The notes below the pieces were generated by a model that had not been told where the DNA came from, ran no database searches, and saw only the letters and a program-made list of their open reading frames with translations. A stretch of DNA of 35,248 nucleotides from Spirochaetales bacterium Spiro_10 (GTDB lineage Bacteria; Spirochaetota; Spirochaetia; Treponematales; Treponemataceae). The position numbers and the translations under genes are program-made. The stretch is from assembly GCA_001604405.1 (NCBI GenBank), contig LVBL01000044.1, forward strand, positions 1-35,248. The letters are read 5' to 3'. Below, in pieces: positions 7,878-18,419 of the stretch (position 1 is its first letter; every line of letters begins with the position of its first letter).

Positions 7878-8691
7878 CGTCGCCGATCTGTCCCCGCATG
7901 CCTTCCAGGAAACGATTTTGGGCCAGTATCGTTCTTCAGGACGCGCGTTTCCCTGGCGGGAAACGCGCGATCCATACGCGATCCTGGTCTCGGAGATGAT
8001 GCTTCAGCAAACCCAGACCCAGCGCGTCGTCCCGAAGTATGTCTCGTGGCTTGACGAGTTTCCCACGGCCGAGGCGCTTGCGGGGGCGCCGTTGTCGTCC
8101 GTACTCGAACGGTGGGTAGGTCTCGGGTACAACCGGCGTGCGAAGTACCTTCATGAAACCTGCAAGATCGTCGTTCGCGATCTCGATGGCGCATTTCCTC
8201 GTGATCCCGGGTCCCTAGAGGCATTGCCGGGAATCGGCCCGTATACGGCCAGGGCGGTTTCAACCTTCGCGTTCAACGAGCCCAATGTCTTCATCGAGAC
8301 TAACATACGTGCCGTCTACCTGTTTTTTTTCTTTCAGGGCAAAGCGGGAGTAGGCGATTCCGAAATACTTGCGAAGGTCGAAAGCACGCTGTACCGCGAG
8401 GATCCTAGAAGCTGGTATTACGCGTTAATGGACTACGGGGCAGAACTTAAGAAGAAGGTCGTGAATCCCAACAGGCTCAGCAGGCATTACGCGAAGCAGA
8501 GCAAATTCGAGGGTTCCCTGAGGCAGGCGAGGGGAGCGATCGTCAGGTCCGTCGGAACCAGGGGATCCGTTTCGCTCGCCGAGATCGCGGCCGAGGAGGG
8601 TATTCCCTACGAACGTATCGTGGCCGCGGGCGAGGCATTGGAAAAAGAGGGCATCATAGTGCGTTCCGGCGGGTTACTTCGCTTCCCTTGA
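7870..8691 (+). CDS. HhH-GPD adenine DNA glycosylase (MutY-like) without iron-sulfur cluster
   Basis: This base-excision-repair glycosylase most likely removes adenine mispaired with guanine or 8-oxoguanine. Evidence: PWRETRDPYAILVSEMMLQQTQT contains the MutY-type catalytic glutamate (about E42); VGLGYNRRAKYL; and the helix-hairpin-helix LPGIGPYTARA (about 119-129). The usual catalytic aspartate after the HhH (VDxN/VDTH) is a glutamate, in FIETNIRAV (E143). The C-terminal four-cysteine loop of MutY/EndoIII is absent, and the whole 273-residue protein has one cysteine (about C98), so it cannot hold a [4Fe-4S] cluster. The MutT-like 8-oxoG recognition domain is replaced by a short, possibly winged-helix tail. 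GTG start overlaps the CMP kinase end. Confidence 0.85.
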   Translation: MSSVADLSPHAFQETILGQYRSSGRAFPWRETRDPYAILVSEMMLQQTQTQRVVPKYVSWLDEFPTAEALAGAPLSSVLERWVGLGYNRRAKYLHETCKIVVRDLDGAFPRDPGSLEALPGIGPYTARAVSTFAFNEPNVFIETNIRAVYLFFFFQGKAGVGDSEILAKVESTLYREDPRSWYYALMDYGAELKKKVVNPNRLSRHYAKQSKFEGSLRQARGAIVRSVGTRGSVSLAEIAAEEGIPYERIVAAGEALEKEGIIVRSGGLLRFP

Positions 8692-8716
8692 CACACGGCC
8701 CCGATTTTGCTATAAG
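8688..8716 (+). promoter_or_regulatory. Sigma70-type promoter of tRNA-Gly
   Basis: A perfect TTGACA (8688-8693), overlapping the stop codon of the glycosylase gene, is followed after exactly 17 bases by TATAAG (8711-8716). The expected start is near 8723, giving a leader of about 24 bases before the mature tRNA. Confidence 0.8.
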
Positions 8717-8736
8717 TACAGCGTCCAACAGTTCTG

Positions 8737-8837
8737 TCCCGATGGAGCGGATGTCGTATAACGGCTATTACCCCAGCCTTCCAAGCTGGAGACGAGGGTT
8801 CGACTCCCTTCATCCGCTCCATCGGGATACTTTTTTT
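8737..8837 (+). terminator. Possible intrinsic terminator formed by the extended tRNA helix and a T7 run
   Basis: A 17-base-pair uninterrupted helix (8737-8753 with 8811-8827) encloses the tRNA-Gly and is followed, after TAC, by seven T residues (8831-8837). This could end tRNA transcription before the kinase promoter at 8868. The large tRNA-containing loop makes it an unusual terminator, so this is inference. Confidence 0.35.
8747..8821 (+). tRNA. tRNA-Gly (anticodon UCC)
   Basis: The sequence folds as a cloverleaf: acceptor GCGGATG/CATCCGC (8747-8753 with 8811-8817), a short D stem, anticodon stem CCAGC/GCTGG around the loop CTTCCAA with anticodon TCC at 8780-8782, a four-base variable region, and T arm GAGGG-TTCGACT-CCCTT. 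The discriminator is T8818 and CCA is encoded (8819-8821). It reads GGA and, by wobble, GGG codons. The acceptor helix continues without mismatch into the flanks: bases 8737-8746 pair with 8818-8827, so even the CCA is base-paired in the precursor. Confidence 0.95.
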
Positions 8838-8867
8838 CAACCCTCCCATGCAAAACCATCCCTTTCG

Positions 8868-8896
8868 TTGACAACCAATATGTCGAGTGCTATCAT
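8868..8896 (+). promoter_or_regulatory. Extended -10 sigma70-type promoter of the hybrid histidine kinase gene
   Basis: TTGACA (8868-8873), a 17-base spacer ending in TGC (8888-8890, an extended -10), and TATCAT (8891-8896) form a near-consensus promoter. The start is expected near 8903, leaving a leader of about 30 bases that contains the GAGGTG ribosome-binding site. Confidence 0.8.
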
Positions 8897-8932
8897 CTAG
8901 AACGTCAATCCGATACGCAGAGGTGTATGTCA

Positions 8933-10441
8933 ATGTCCGATTCCCTGTTAATAGAAACCTTTTTGGACGTGTATGGCGGGTATTTTTGCGTTCTCGATTC
9001 AAACGGCGCAATCCTGCGTATCAGCGAACCGTTTGCCCGACTGATATCCGGAAAGTCCCGGGAAACCATCAAAGGTTCGAGGGCAGTCGAGGCGGTAACG
9101 GGAAGTCCCGAATTGAAAACCTTCTTCTCGGACATCCTCTCGGGATCTTCAAAGACCGACGTGCCGACGCGGGTCGTTCAGCCCGTTCACCGTAACGGAG
9201 AAAAGCCCGTATGGATAAAGATTGACATTCAAAAAGTGGAATTTCCTGCAGTTGGTGTATGTCTTTGCCTTTCCGGAGTTGACGTTTCAGAGGAGGTTTT
9301 GTCCATTGCAACCGCCCAGAAACAGTCACGGCAAAGAAGCGACTTTCTCATGAAAATGGGCCACGAACTCCGAACTCCCCTGAATGCGGTACTCGGTTAC
9401 GCGAAGCTTCTGTCGGACCTGGAGGGTCTTCCAGTTACGGCAAGAAGCTATGTTTCAACCATTTTAAACCACGAAACGAACCTGCTCAGGCTCCTTGGAG
9501 ACGTCCTTGAGTATTCAAAGTACGAGGCTGGAGATTCGTCGGCCGTGATGTCGGACACGGATGTCAAGCGTCTCGTTCAGGACGTGACCAAGTCGTATAT
9601 AGACCAGTTTTCCGACAAGCTGATTTCCCTCACGGTCAATTTCGCCTCAGAAATTCCCGAAAACGTATTTACGGATTCGGGAAAGGTTTCGCACGTTTTG
9701 TCGAACCTTCTTGCCAACGCACTGAAGTATACCAAGAAAGGCAACGTGACCGTAACGGTTTCATATGCTGGCCACATGGTTATTGACGTCGAAGATACGG
9801 GCATCGGGATCCCGCTCGCCGACCAAGGGTCCGTGTTCGACGTATATCCCCAGGACGGAAATTCGGCGGAGATTTCGGTAGGCGGAATCGGTCTTGCGGT
9901 GTGCAGGATTTTTGCGAGAATGCTCGGAGGCGACGTACAGCTCGTACGATCGGATGACGGAAAGGGCTCCCTGTTCCGTTTTACGTTTGAGGCGCAGACC
10001 GCTACGACTCCCAAGCGAAGGATTCAGCAAATCACCGACTACACGGAGATACAGGGAATTTCACGGCAGTGCAGAGTCCTGTTGGTCGACGACGTCGACA
10101 TCAATCTGGCCATGCTGGAGATATTCCTCGCCCCGGCGGGTTTTGACGTTAGCATCGCGTCAAACGGGAACGAGGCCGTCAGGATTTTCAAGCAATTCAA
10201 GCCGGACATCGTCTTTATGGACTTGATAATGCCGGAGAAAGACGGTTTCGAGGCGACGAGGGAGATAAAGGAATTGGCCCCAGAGGTTCCCGTCATAGCG
10301 CTGACCGCGAGCATCGTCGACAGCGTAAAGGAACAGGCCCTGGTATCCGGAGTAAACGACTTCATGTACAAGCCGTTTATTCCGGAACGGTTTTTCGAGA
10401 TAATCGCCGAGCATACCGGCATAACATACCGGCTGTCCTGA
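8933..10441 (+). CDS. Hybrid sensor histidine kinase / response regulator (PAS-HisKA-HATPase-REC)
   Basis: This 502-residue protein has no transmembrane segment or signal peptide, so it should sense a cytoplasmic signal. An N-terminal PAS-like domain (about residues 10-120; GGYFCVLDSNGAILRIS) precedes HisKA with phospho-acceptor H144 in GHELRTPLN. The ATPase domain has N-box NLLANALKY, G1 DVEDTGIGIP, and G2 VGGIGLAVCR. A C-terminal receiver domain follows, with acidic pocket DD (386-387), phospho-acceptor D430 in FMDLIMP, and conserved TAS and YKP. The receiver lacks an attached output domain, so a phosphorelay partner elsewhere is expected. The ATG at 8933 is chosen because GAGGTG lies 7 bases upstream; an in-frame ATG at 8927 is too close to it. 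It ends 4 bases before the convergent barrel gene. Confidence 0.92.
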   Translation: MSDSLLIETFLDVYGGYFCVLDSNGAILRISEPFARLISGKSRETIKGSRAVEAVTGSPELKTFFSDILSGSSKTDVPTRVVQPVHRNGEKPVWIKIDIQKVEFPAVGVCLCLSGVDVSEEVLSIATAQKQSRQRSDFLMKMGHELRTPLNAVLGYAKLLSDLEGLPVTARSYVSTILNHETNLLRLLGDVLEYSKYEAGDSSAVMSDTDVKRLVQDVTKSYIDQFSDKLISLTVNFASEIPENVFTDSGKVSHVLSNLLANALKYTKKGNVTVTVSYAGHMVIDVEDTGIGIPLADQGSVFDVYPQDGNSAEISVGGIGLAVCRIFARMLGGDVQLVRSDDGKGSLFRFTFEAQTATTPKRRIQQITDYTEIQGISRQCRVLLVDDVDINLAMLEIFLAPAGFDVSIASNGNEAVRIFKQFKPDIVFMDLIMPEKDGFEATREIKELAPEVPVIALTASIVDSVKEQALVSGVNDFMYKPFIPERFFEIIAEHTGITYRLS

Positions 10442-10445
10442 TTTT

Positions 10446-11936
10446 TTAGTACTGCAAACCCAGCCCGACAAAGATCTCCCGAACGGACTTCCCGTCGCGT
10501 TCCGCGCTTCCCGAGAGCTTTCCGTTCTCGATCAGCTCGACCAGGTCAAAGCCTACGCTTGCCCTGACGAATATGCTTCTCATTTTGAGCGGATAGACGA
10601 TCACCTCGAGCCCGGTAGAGTACCAGCCGTCCTTGAAGGAGTATGTGGTACCGCTTGCCAGGTCGTGTGTCAGTGCCATGTCGAAGAAAGGCGAGAACTG
10701 CATCTCGAAGCTGATATATTTCGTCCAGTCGATTCCGGATATGTCCTGGAAATTGGCGCGAATCACGCGAATCGGGATATCAAGGTTGAAGAAGATAGCC
10801 GTGTCGGTATTGACGCGCTTGTCCAGTATTCCTCGCAGGCGGTTGCCGACGTCCTCGGAGATATAGTCGGAGAAGTTATAGAACGCGTGAGCCTGTGAGG
10901 CGATCCCAACGCGGTCAAAGAAGCTGTAGTAGGCCTGAACGGTTCCGGAAATGTTCGCGTACGAGTCGCTTTCGACCGTAAAGTCATGCGAGTATTTGTT
11001 GCTTATCCGGATGGTGGCTCCCTGACGGAAATTCTCCACCCAGTCGACCCGGCCCATCGAAAGCGAATGGCCGATGACTAGATCCGGACCCTTCAAGTCA
11101 TTCGCGGTTATTCCTTCCGGAGACCAGTTAGCCGACACGGAGACCTCGGGGGTCCAATAGACTTCTCCGAAATAACGGTGCTTGTAGAGCTCTATCGGCA
11201 GGTTGGCATAAACCTTTTCGGTAAAGAACAGGCGGTCGTCCTCGTAAAGCTGTTTGTCGCTGTCGCGGGCATTTATTGAAAGGCTCTGAACGACGCCAAA
11301 ATGCATGTCAGCGAAGGGTAGCGGGTAGGTTATATCGATACCGGTAGACAACTTGTATTCCGGATCCTCGCCTACGGGAATCTTCAGCGTCGAGGTAATG
11401 TCCCAGACCATCTCGTACCCCATCGCCATGAAAGGAATGGCGAACGAGAAAGAACCCTCGAAAACCTGACGCTTGTTCTCGTCATACTCGTAGCTGATGT
11501 CGGCGTCGAATTCGCGCATGGAACCGAAGAAGTTATAATTCTTCAGTTTGAGTTTCATGAGAAAGCCGGTATTCGAATCGAACGAGGGCTTGGGAAGCAA
11601 AATGATATTAACCGTATCCACCGTCTTCATGGTAACGTGCACGGGGATAATCCCGGACTCGTCGGGCGTACCGTAGGTCGCGGACACCTTGGTTTCCTCA
11701 AAGATGCGGATATTCGCAAGGCGCACGCCGAGGTCCGCGATGTAGGCGTCCATCAGTTCAATCGTAGGAAAGACGGATTTTTTGTCGACATGCACGGCGA
11801 GTTTCAGGGCGTATTCCCTCGTCGAACCGGTGATGTCATAGGTTACGTCGGTTATCCTATAACCGACCGATACTTCCCTCGCTGACAGAAAGCACATGCA
11901 AAACAGGGCGGCGATCAGCGCAATCTTGGCTTTCAC
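10446..11936 (-). CDS. Predicted outer-membrane beta-barrel protein with POTRA-like N-terminus
   Basis: The 496-residue product has a clear signal peptide (KAKIALIAALFCMCFLSA). The next roughly 90 residues resemble one POTRA repeat of Omp85 proteins: ITDVTYDITG, ANIRIFEETKVSA, then a strand ending VHVTMKTVD. The rest alternates polar and hydrophobic residues with many Tyr and Phe, as in a transmembrane beta-barrel. It opens with PKPSFDSNTGFLMKLKLKNYN, similar to the first barrel strands of BamA/TamA-like proteins. It ends in Tyr, fitting a C-terminal barrel signal. The GTG at 11936, one base after the upstream stop and 9 bases after GGAG, is preferred over a TTG 24 bases earlier. It may insert or export surface molecules; the substrate is unknown. 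Confidence 0.65.
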   Translation of the reverse strand: MKAKIALIAALFCMCFLSAREVSVGYRITDVTYDITGSTREYALKLAVHVDKKSVFPTIELMDAYIADLGVRLANIRIFEETKVSATYGTPDESGIIPVHVTMKTVDTVNIILLPKPSFDSNTGFLMKLKLKNYNFFGSMREFDADISYEYDENKRQVFEGSFSFAIPFMAMGYEMVWDITSTLKIPVGEDPEYKLSTGIDITYPLPFADMHFGVVQSLSINARDSDKQLYEDDRLFFTEKVYANLPIELYKHRYFGEVYWTPEVSVSANWSPEGITANDLKGPDLVIGHSLSMGRVDWVENFRQGATIRISNKYSHDFTVESDSYANISGTVQAYYSFFDRVGIASQAHAFYNFSDYISEDVGNRLRGILDKRVNTDTAIFFNLDIPIRVIRANFQDISGIDWTKYISFEMQFSPFFDMALTHDLASGTTYSFKDGWYSTGLEVIVYPLKMRSIFVRASVGFDLVELIENGKLSGSAERDGKSVREIFVGLGLQY

Positions 11937-11937
11937 G

Positions 11938-12636
11938 TTATTTGACTCCGTCTGCGGCAAGAGGTTTCTTGCGTATGATATTCAGATTCCACCGTTTTGG
12001 CTTGGATAGCGCGTTCACGTAAATCGCGCCCTTGCCAGGGGAAAAGAGCTCAAGCTTCTTCAGTGGCGTCTTGATGAACAGTTTCGTCACCATGACCCCG
12101 TAGGCCTCGCCGAAAAGTAGCGGCGACACCTTCTTGAATCCGAACCTGGCTTCATAGCGGGCGGTTCCGATCTCGATAAAGGACTCCCTCGGCTTGCTCA
12201 TGAAGATGTCAAGGTCGGTTTGGCCCTCGGAAAGGCGAGCGCCGAACTCGAGATAGCGCAAGGAATCGATTGAAAGGATTGCCAGAACGCGCTCGCCGCC
12301 GAGATCATAATCGTTTTCCGCCAATCTGAGGAAGTCGCCGTAAATCCTGACTCGGATGCTTTGGGGCGCGACATACCTGAAAACGCAATCTATGAGTTCG
12401 AACACGTTAATATGCTCGTTTGAGGCGAGCTCGATGAGCGCGAGCGTTTCTGATTCCGTGCACTCGTGAAGCGTGCCGGGCTTCAACGGCAATCCCGCAA
12501 GAAAACGGGCGACGCCCGGTTCCGCGTGATCGGCGCCCAACCGTTCGTCAACGGCAGCAAAGGAAGCCGAAGCAGCGAAGAAGGCAAGGAGCCCGAAAAA
12601 AAGCAAAAAAGTCCCTTTAGCGTATCTGGCCATCAT
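11938..12636 (-). CDS. Hypothetical secreted (periplasmic) protein paired with the barrel gene
   Basis: I do not recognise a family for this 232-residue protein. A signal peptide covers about residues 1-27 (GTFLLFFGLLAFFAASASFA), with no lipobox cysteine, so a soluble periplasmic or surface protein is likely. The mature part is mixed alpha/beta in appearance, with segments such as YEARFGFKKVSPLLFGEAYG and a basic tail. The gene sits one base upstream of the barrel gene on the same strand and 6 bases after the WbaP-type gene, suggesting one transcript. It may therefore work with the barrel protein at the outer membrane. A second ATG one codon later is a better distance from the AAGGA site. Confidence 0.75.
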   Translation of the reverse strand: MMARYAKGTFLLFFGLLAFFAASASFAAVDERLGADHAEPGVARFLAGLPLKPGTLHECTESETLALIELASNEHINVFELIDCVFRYVAPQSIRVRIYGDFLRLAENDYDLGGERVLAILSIDSLRYLEFGARLSEGQTDLDIFMSKPRESFIEIGTARYEARFGFKKVSPLLFGEAYGVMVTKLFIKTPLKKLELFSPGKGAIYVNALSKPKRWNLNIIRKKPLAADGVK

Positions 12637-12642
12637 GCGTCC

Positions 12643-14088
12643 TTATCGTGCCCCTTTACCCGTCGTAACTACACCAATTGTCCTGAAAATGAGCCATATG
12701 TCAAGCCACAGCGACCAGTTCTGGATGTAGTATGAATCGAAAGCTACCCGCTCTGCGTAGTCGGTGTCCGAGCGTCCGGAGACCTGCCACATTCCGGACA
12801 AGCCGGGTTTAACGGAGAAAACGTAATCGAAATTCTCCCCGTATTTTTCTATTTCGTCCGTCGTGACCGGTCTTGGCCCTATGAAACTCATTTCACCGAT
12901 CAGGATGTTGAGCAATTGCGGCAATTCGTCGAGGCTCGACTTTCTGAGAAATTTGCCGATTGTAGTCACGCGCGGATCGTCCTGGAGCTTGTGGTTGTTC
13001 TCCCATTCCTCCCGCAGTTTCGGGTCCGACGCAAGAAGGGACTCAAGGCGGCGTTCCGCATCCAGTACCATTGAACGGAATTTCCACACGCGGATGGTCT
13101 TCCCGCCCTTGCCGATTCGTTCGTGGCGATACAGTACCGGTCCGGGCGAGCTTATCTTGATTAGGAGCGCGATGAGAAACATGACAGGCAGAAGAAGCAT
13201 GCAGCCGAAAAAAAGCATGACAAGGTCAAGAATCCGCTTGACGGCCATGTTGTACCCCTTGGTGAGGTGGTGCGTCGTGGCCAGGCCGAGCGTTCCGTTG
13301 ATGTCCTTTATGGTCATGGATATCGTGTTGTAGAAATTGAGCCGTGGAATGAATATATTGTATCTGAAATTCGAGAGTGTCGTTATGACAAGGTGCCGGT
13401 ATTCCGCCGAATTGTCGTCCTCGGGAATGAGGATAGCCATCTTGATGTTCAATTCGGAGTTAAGGCGCTTGCTTTCCTCGATGGAATGAAGAAACGGAAT
13501 GCCCCGATACGAGTCGACTCCTGGTTCGTTCTCGGTTACTATCGCGACCGGGTCGTATCCAAGGCTCGGATTGTCCAGGAGATTATCCAGCAGGTTTCGT
13601 ACCATCTCTCCCTGGCCATACACGACTGCGGGAATACCCCACCAGCTGAATTTGGAATAAACCCACTTTCGCGCTATGCTCCTGCTGAGCGGCAGAGAAA
13701 AGGTGGAGAATCCGAAGGCGACGATGAACCCCACGGCCAGGTATTCGCGCTCGTTCGTCTCGACGATGATGGAAAGGGCGATACCGCCGAACATAAACGC
13801 GTTCGCGATGAAAAAACCGCGCAGTTGCTCGCTCGCAACCATCAAAATGCCGGGGTAAAGCTTGAATATGTAATACACGACGAAAAAGAACGGCAGATAG
13901 GTCCAGTACGTAACGAAGGACTTGAAGTTGATAAAATGCCTGTCTACGGCGTTAACGATGAAGAAACCGGCGCCAATGCAAAGCATGATCGTTACGAAAT
14001 CGGACAGCACAAAGGCGAATGCCGTCAGAAAGGAACTTGTCCGCTTATACCTCTTGAGAAACCATGGCTTGTATTCCTCGTACTTCAT
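12643..14088 (-). CDS. WbaP-type undecaprenyl-phosphate sugar-1-phosphate transferase
   Basis: This 481-residue inner-membrane enzyme moves a sugar-1-phosphate from a nucleotide sugar to undecaprenyl phosphate, the first step of lipid-linked glycan assembly. The N-terminal half has four hydrophobic segments and a soluble CoA-binding-like region (about 140-260). The catalytic C-terminal bacterial sugar transferase domain (about 290-481) starts with MAVKRILDLVMLFF and a hydrophobic re-entrant segment. It contains SPGPVLYRHERIGKGG, VWKFRSM, SLDELPQLLN, EMSFIGPRP, and GLSGMWQVSGRS. The full five-segment layout matches WbaP rather than the short PglC form. The transferred sugar (galactose-type or other) cannot be read from sequence. 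It lies 10 bases downstream of the GT4 gene in the same direction. Confidence 0.92.
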   Translation of the reverse strand: MKYEEYKPWFLKRYKRTSSFLTAFAFVLSDFVTIMLCIGAGFFIVNAVDRHFINFKSFVTYWTYLPFFFVVYYIFKLYPGILMVASEQLRGFFIANAFMFGGIALSIIVETNEREYLAVGFIVAFGFSTFSLPLSRSIARKWVYSKFSWWGIPAVVYGQGEMVRNLLDNLLDNPSLGYDPVAIVTENEPGVDSYRGIPFLHSIEESKRLNSELNIKMAILIPEDDNSAEYRHLVITTLSNFRYNIFIPRLNFYNTISMTIKDINGTLGLATTHHLTKGYNMAVKRILDLVMLFFGCMLLLPVMFLIALLIKISSPGPVLYRHERIGKGGKTIRVWKFRSMVLDAERRLESLLASDPKLREEWENNHKLQDDPRVTTIGKFLRKSSLDELPQLLNILIGEMSFIGPRPVTTDEIEKYGENFDYVFSVKPGLSGMWQVSGRSDTDYAERVAFDSYYIQNWSLWLDIWLIFRTIGVVTTGKGAR

Positions 14089-14098
14089 CGGGAACCTC

Positions 14099-15256
14099 TC
14101 ATTTCCGCGTACTTGTGGTCTGAGCGAGCCGAGCTATATACCTATCTATAACACTTGAGTCCGAGAAACGTTCCACCGCGATGCGTCGGGAGTTGGTCCC
14201 CATGCTCATTTTTTCCTCGTGTGTCAGGCCGATAAAACGGAGCATTGCCTCCGCAAGGCCCTCGGCGTCGCCCGGGGAAACCAGGTAACCGTTATGCCCG
14301 TGTTCCACGGGTTCCCTGGTCCCGATGCTATCCGCAACGATTAGGGGTTTTCCCATTGCCGCCGCCTCAAGCAAGGCGCGGGGAACCCCCTCCCGATAGC
14401 GTGACGGCAGAACGACGCAATCGGATTCGCCGACTATGGGACGAACGTCAGCCACCATGCCCTTATAGTCAACGATGCGGCGGGTAATCGCCTCGGCAAG
14501 CACGGGTTCCGGCGCGTATATCGGGTTTCCGGTATCGTGCTCGCCAATTATAGTAAATTCAGTTGCAGGATACAAGGTTTTGACCCGTTTTGCGGCCTCA
14601 AGAAAGTCAAGAATTCCCTTTGATATCAGCAATCTGCCGCTAAAAAGAAAGCGGCAGTGACCACGCGCTGGCTTGGTTGAGTCAACGGCCGGAGAGAACC
14701 GTGAAACGTCGACACCCGACCCGGGCAAGAGTCCCGTGCGCCCGGGTCGGACAATCTTCCTGTCGACGAAAAATGACCGGTCGTCTGCGTTCTGGAAGAA
14801 CACAAAGGAACGCTTTGACCCGAAAGCAAGGCGATAGAGCGAATACACCGCCGCCTTGACGAGGGCCGATTTCTCCGCGACGATGCCAAGTCCGGTCACG
14901 TTCGAAATGGACGGTATTCCCAGAAGGGAGGCGGCCAGGGTACCGTAGATATTCGGCTTGTTGTTCAGGTGAATCGCGCACTGGGGCCGGTGGGAACGGT
15001 AAAGGCCCAGAAATCTCAGGAACAGGGCGGCGTCCTCGCGAAGATTCGTGCCGTCTCCCTTCATCGGAAGCGGGATAAAGGGTATTCCGAGCTCTCCGGT
15101 TATCCGCGTGGAGTACTCGTCGTCGGCCGCAAGCGTAATCACATCCCATCCCGCCTCGCGTATGGCGGCAAGGAGTCGCGATCGCGAGTGAACGTTCCAG
15201 GCGGTGTTCGCGGACAGCATGACGAGCGGTTTGTTTTCCGCGCCTTTTTTCAACAC
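14099..15256 (-). CDS. GT4-family glycosyltransferase (PglA-like)
   Basis: The 385-residue GT-B enzyme probably adds the second sugar to the lipid-linked acceptor made by the neighbouring WbaP-type protein. The N-terminal domain contains HLNNKPNIYGTLAA and ISNVTGLG, and the linker VFFQNADDRSFF is typical of PglA/capsular GT4 enzymes. The C-terminal domain has LFSGRLLISKGILDFLEAAK, and the donor-binding region PSRYREGVPRALLEAAAMGKPLI with its E-x7-E pair. An AGGAGG ribosome-binding site stands 3 bases before the GTG at 15256 and 6 bases before a TTG at 15253, so the exact start codon is uncertain by one residue. Donor and acceptor sugars are unknown. Confidence 0.9.
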   Translation of the reverse strand: MLKKGAENKPLVMLSANTAWNVHSRSRLLAAIREAGWDVITLAADDEYSTRITGELGIPFIPLPMKGDGTNLREDAALFLRFLGLYRSHRPQCAIHLNNKPNIYGTLAASLLGIPSISNVTGLGIVAEKSALVKAAVYSLYRLAFGSKRSFVFFQNADDRSFFVDRKIVRPGRTGLLPGSGVDVSRFSPAVDSTKPARGHCRFLFSGRLLISKGILDFLEAAKRVKTLYPATEFTIIGEHDTGNPIYAPEPVLAEAITRRIVDYKGMVADVRPIVGESDCVVLPSRYREGVPRALLEAAAMGKPLIVADSIGTREPVEHGHNGYLVSPGDAEGLAEAMLRFIGLTHEEKMSMGTNSRRIAVERFSDSSVIDRYIARLAQTTSTRK

Positions 15257-15292
15257 GAACCTCCTGGTACGCCCTCAGGCGGATAATGGGCG

Positions 15293-15308
15293 AGGGACAC
15301 GCGTCCCT
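15293..15308. repeat. Short inverted repeat between two glycosyltransferase genes
   Basis: AGGGAC-ACGC-GTCCCT has 6-base arms and a 4-base loop in the 57-base gap after the stop of the WcaL-like gene. A run of four T follows only on the plus strand, opposite to transcription. It may slow ribosomes or protect the mRNA end; it is not a convincing terminator for the minus-strand genes. Confidence 0.35.
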
Positions 15309-15313
15309 TTTAT

Positions 15314-18419
<3,106 letters not shown>

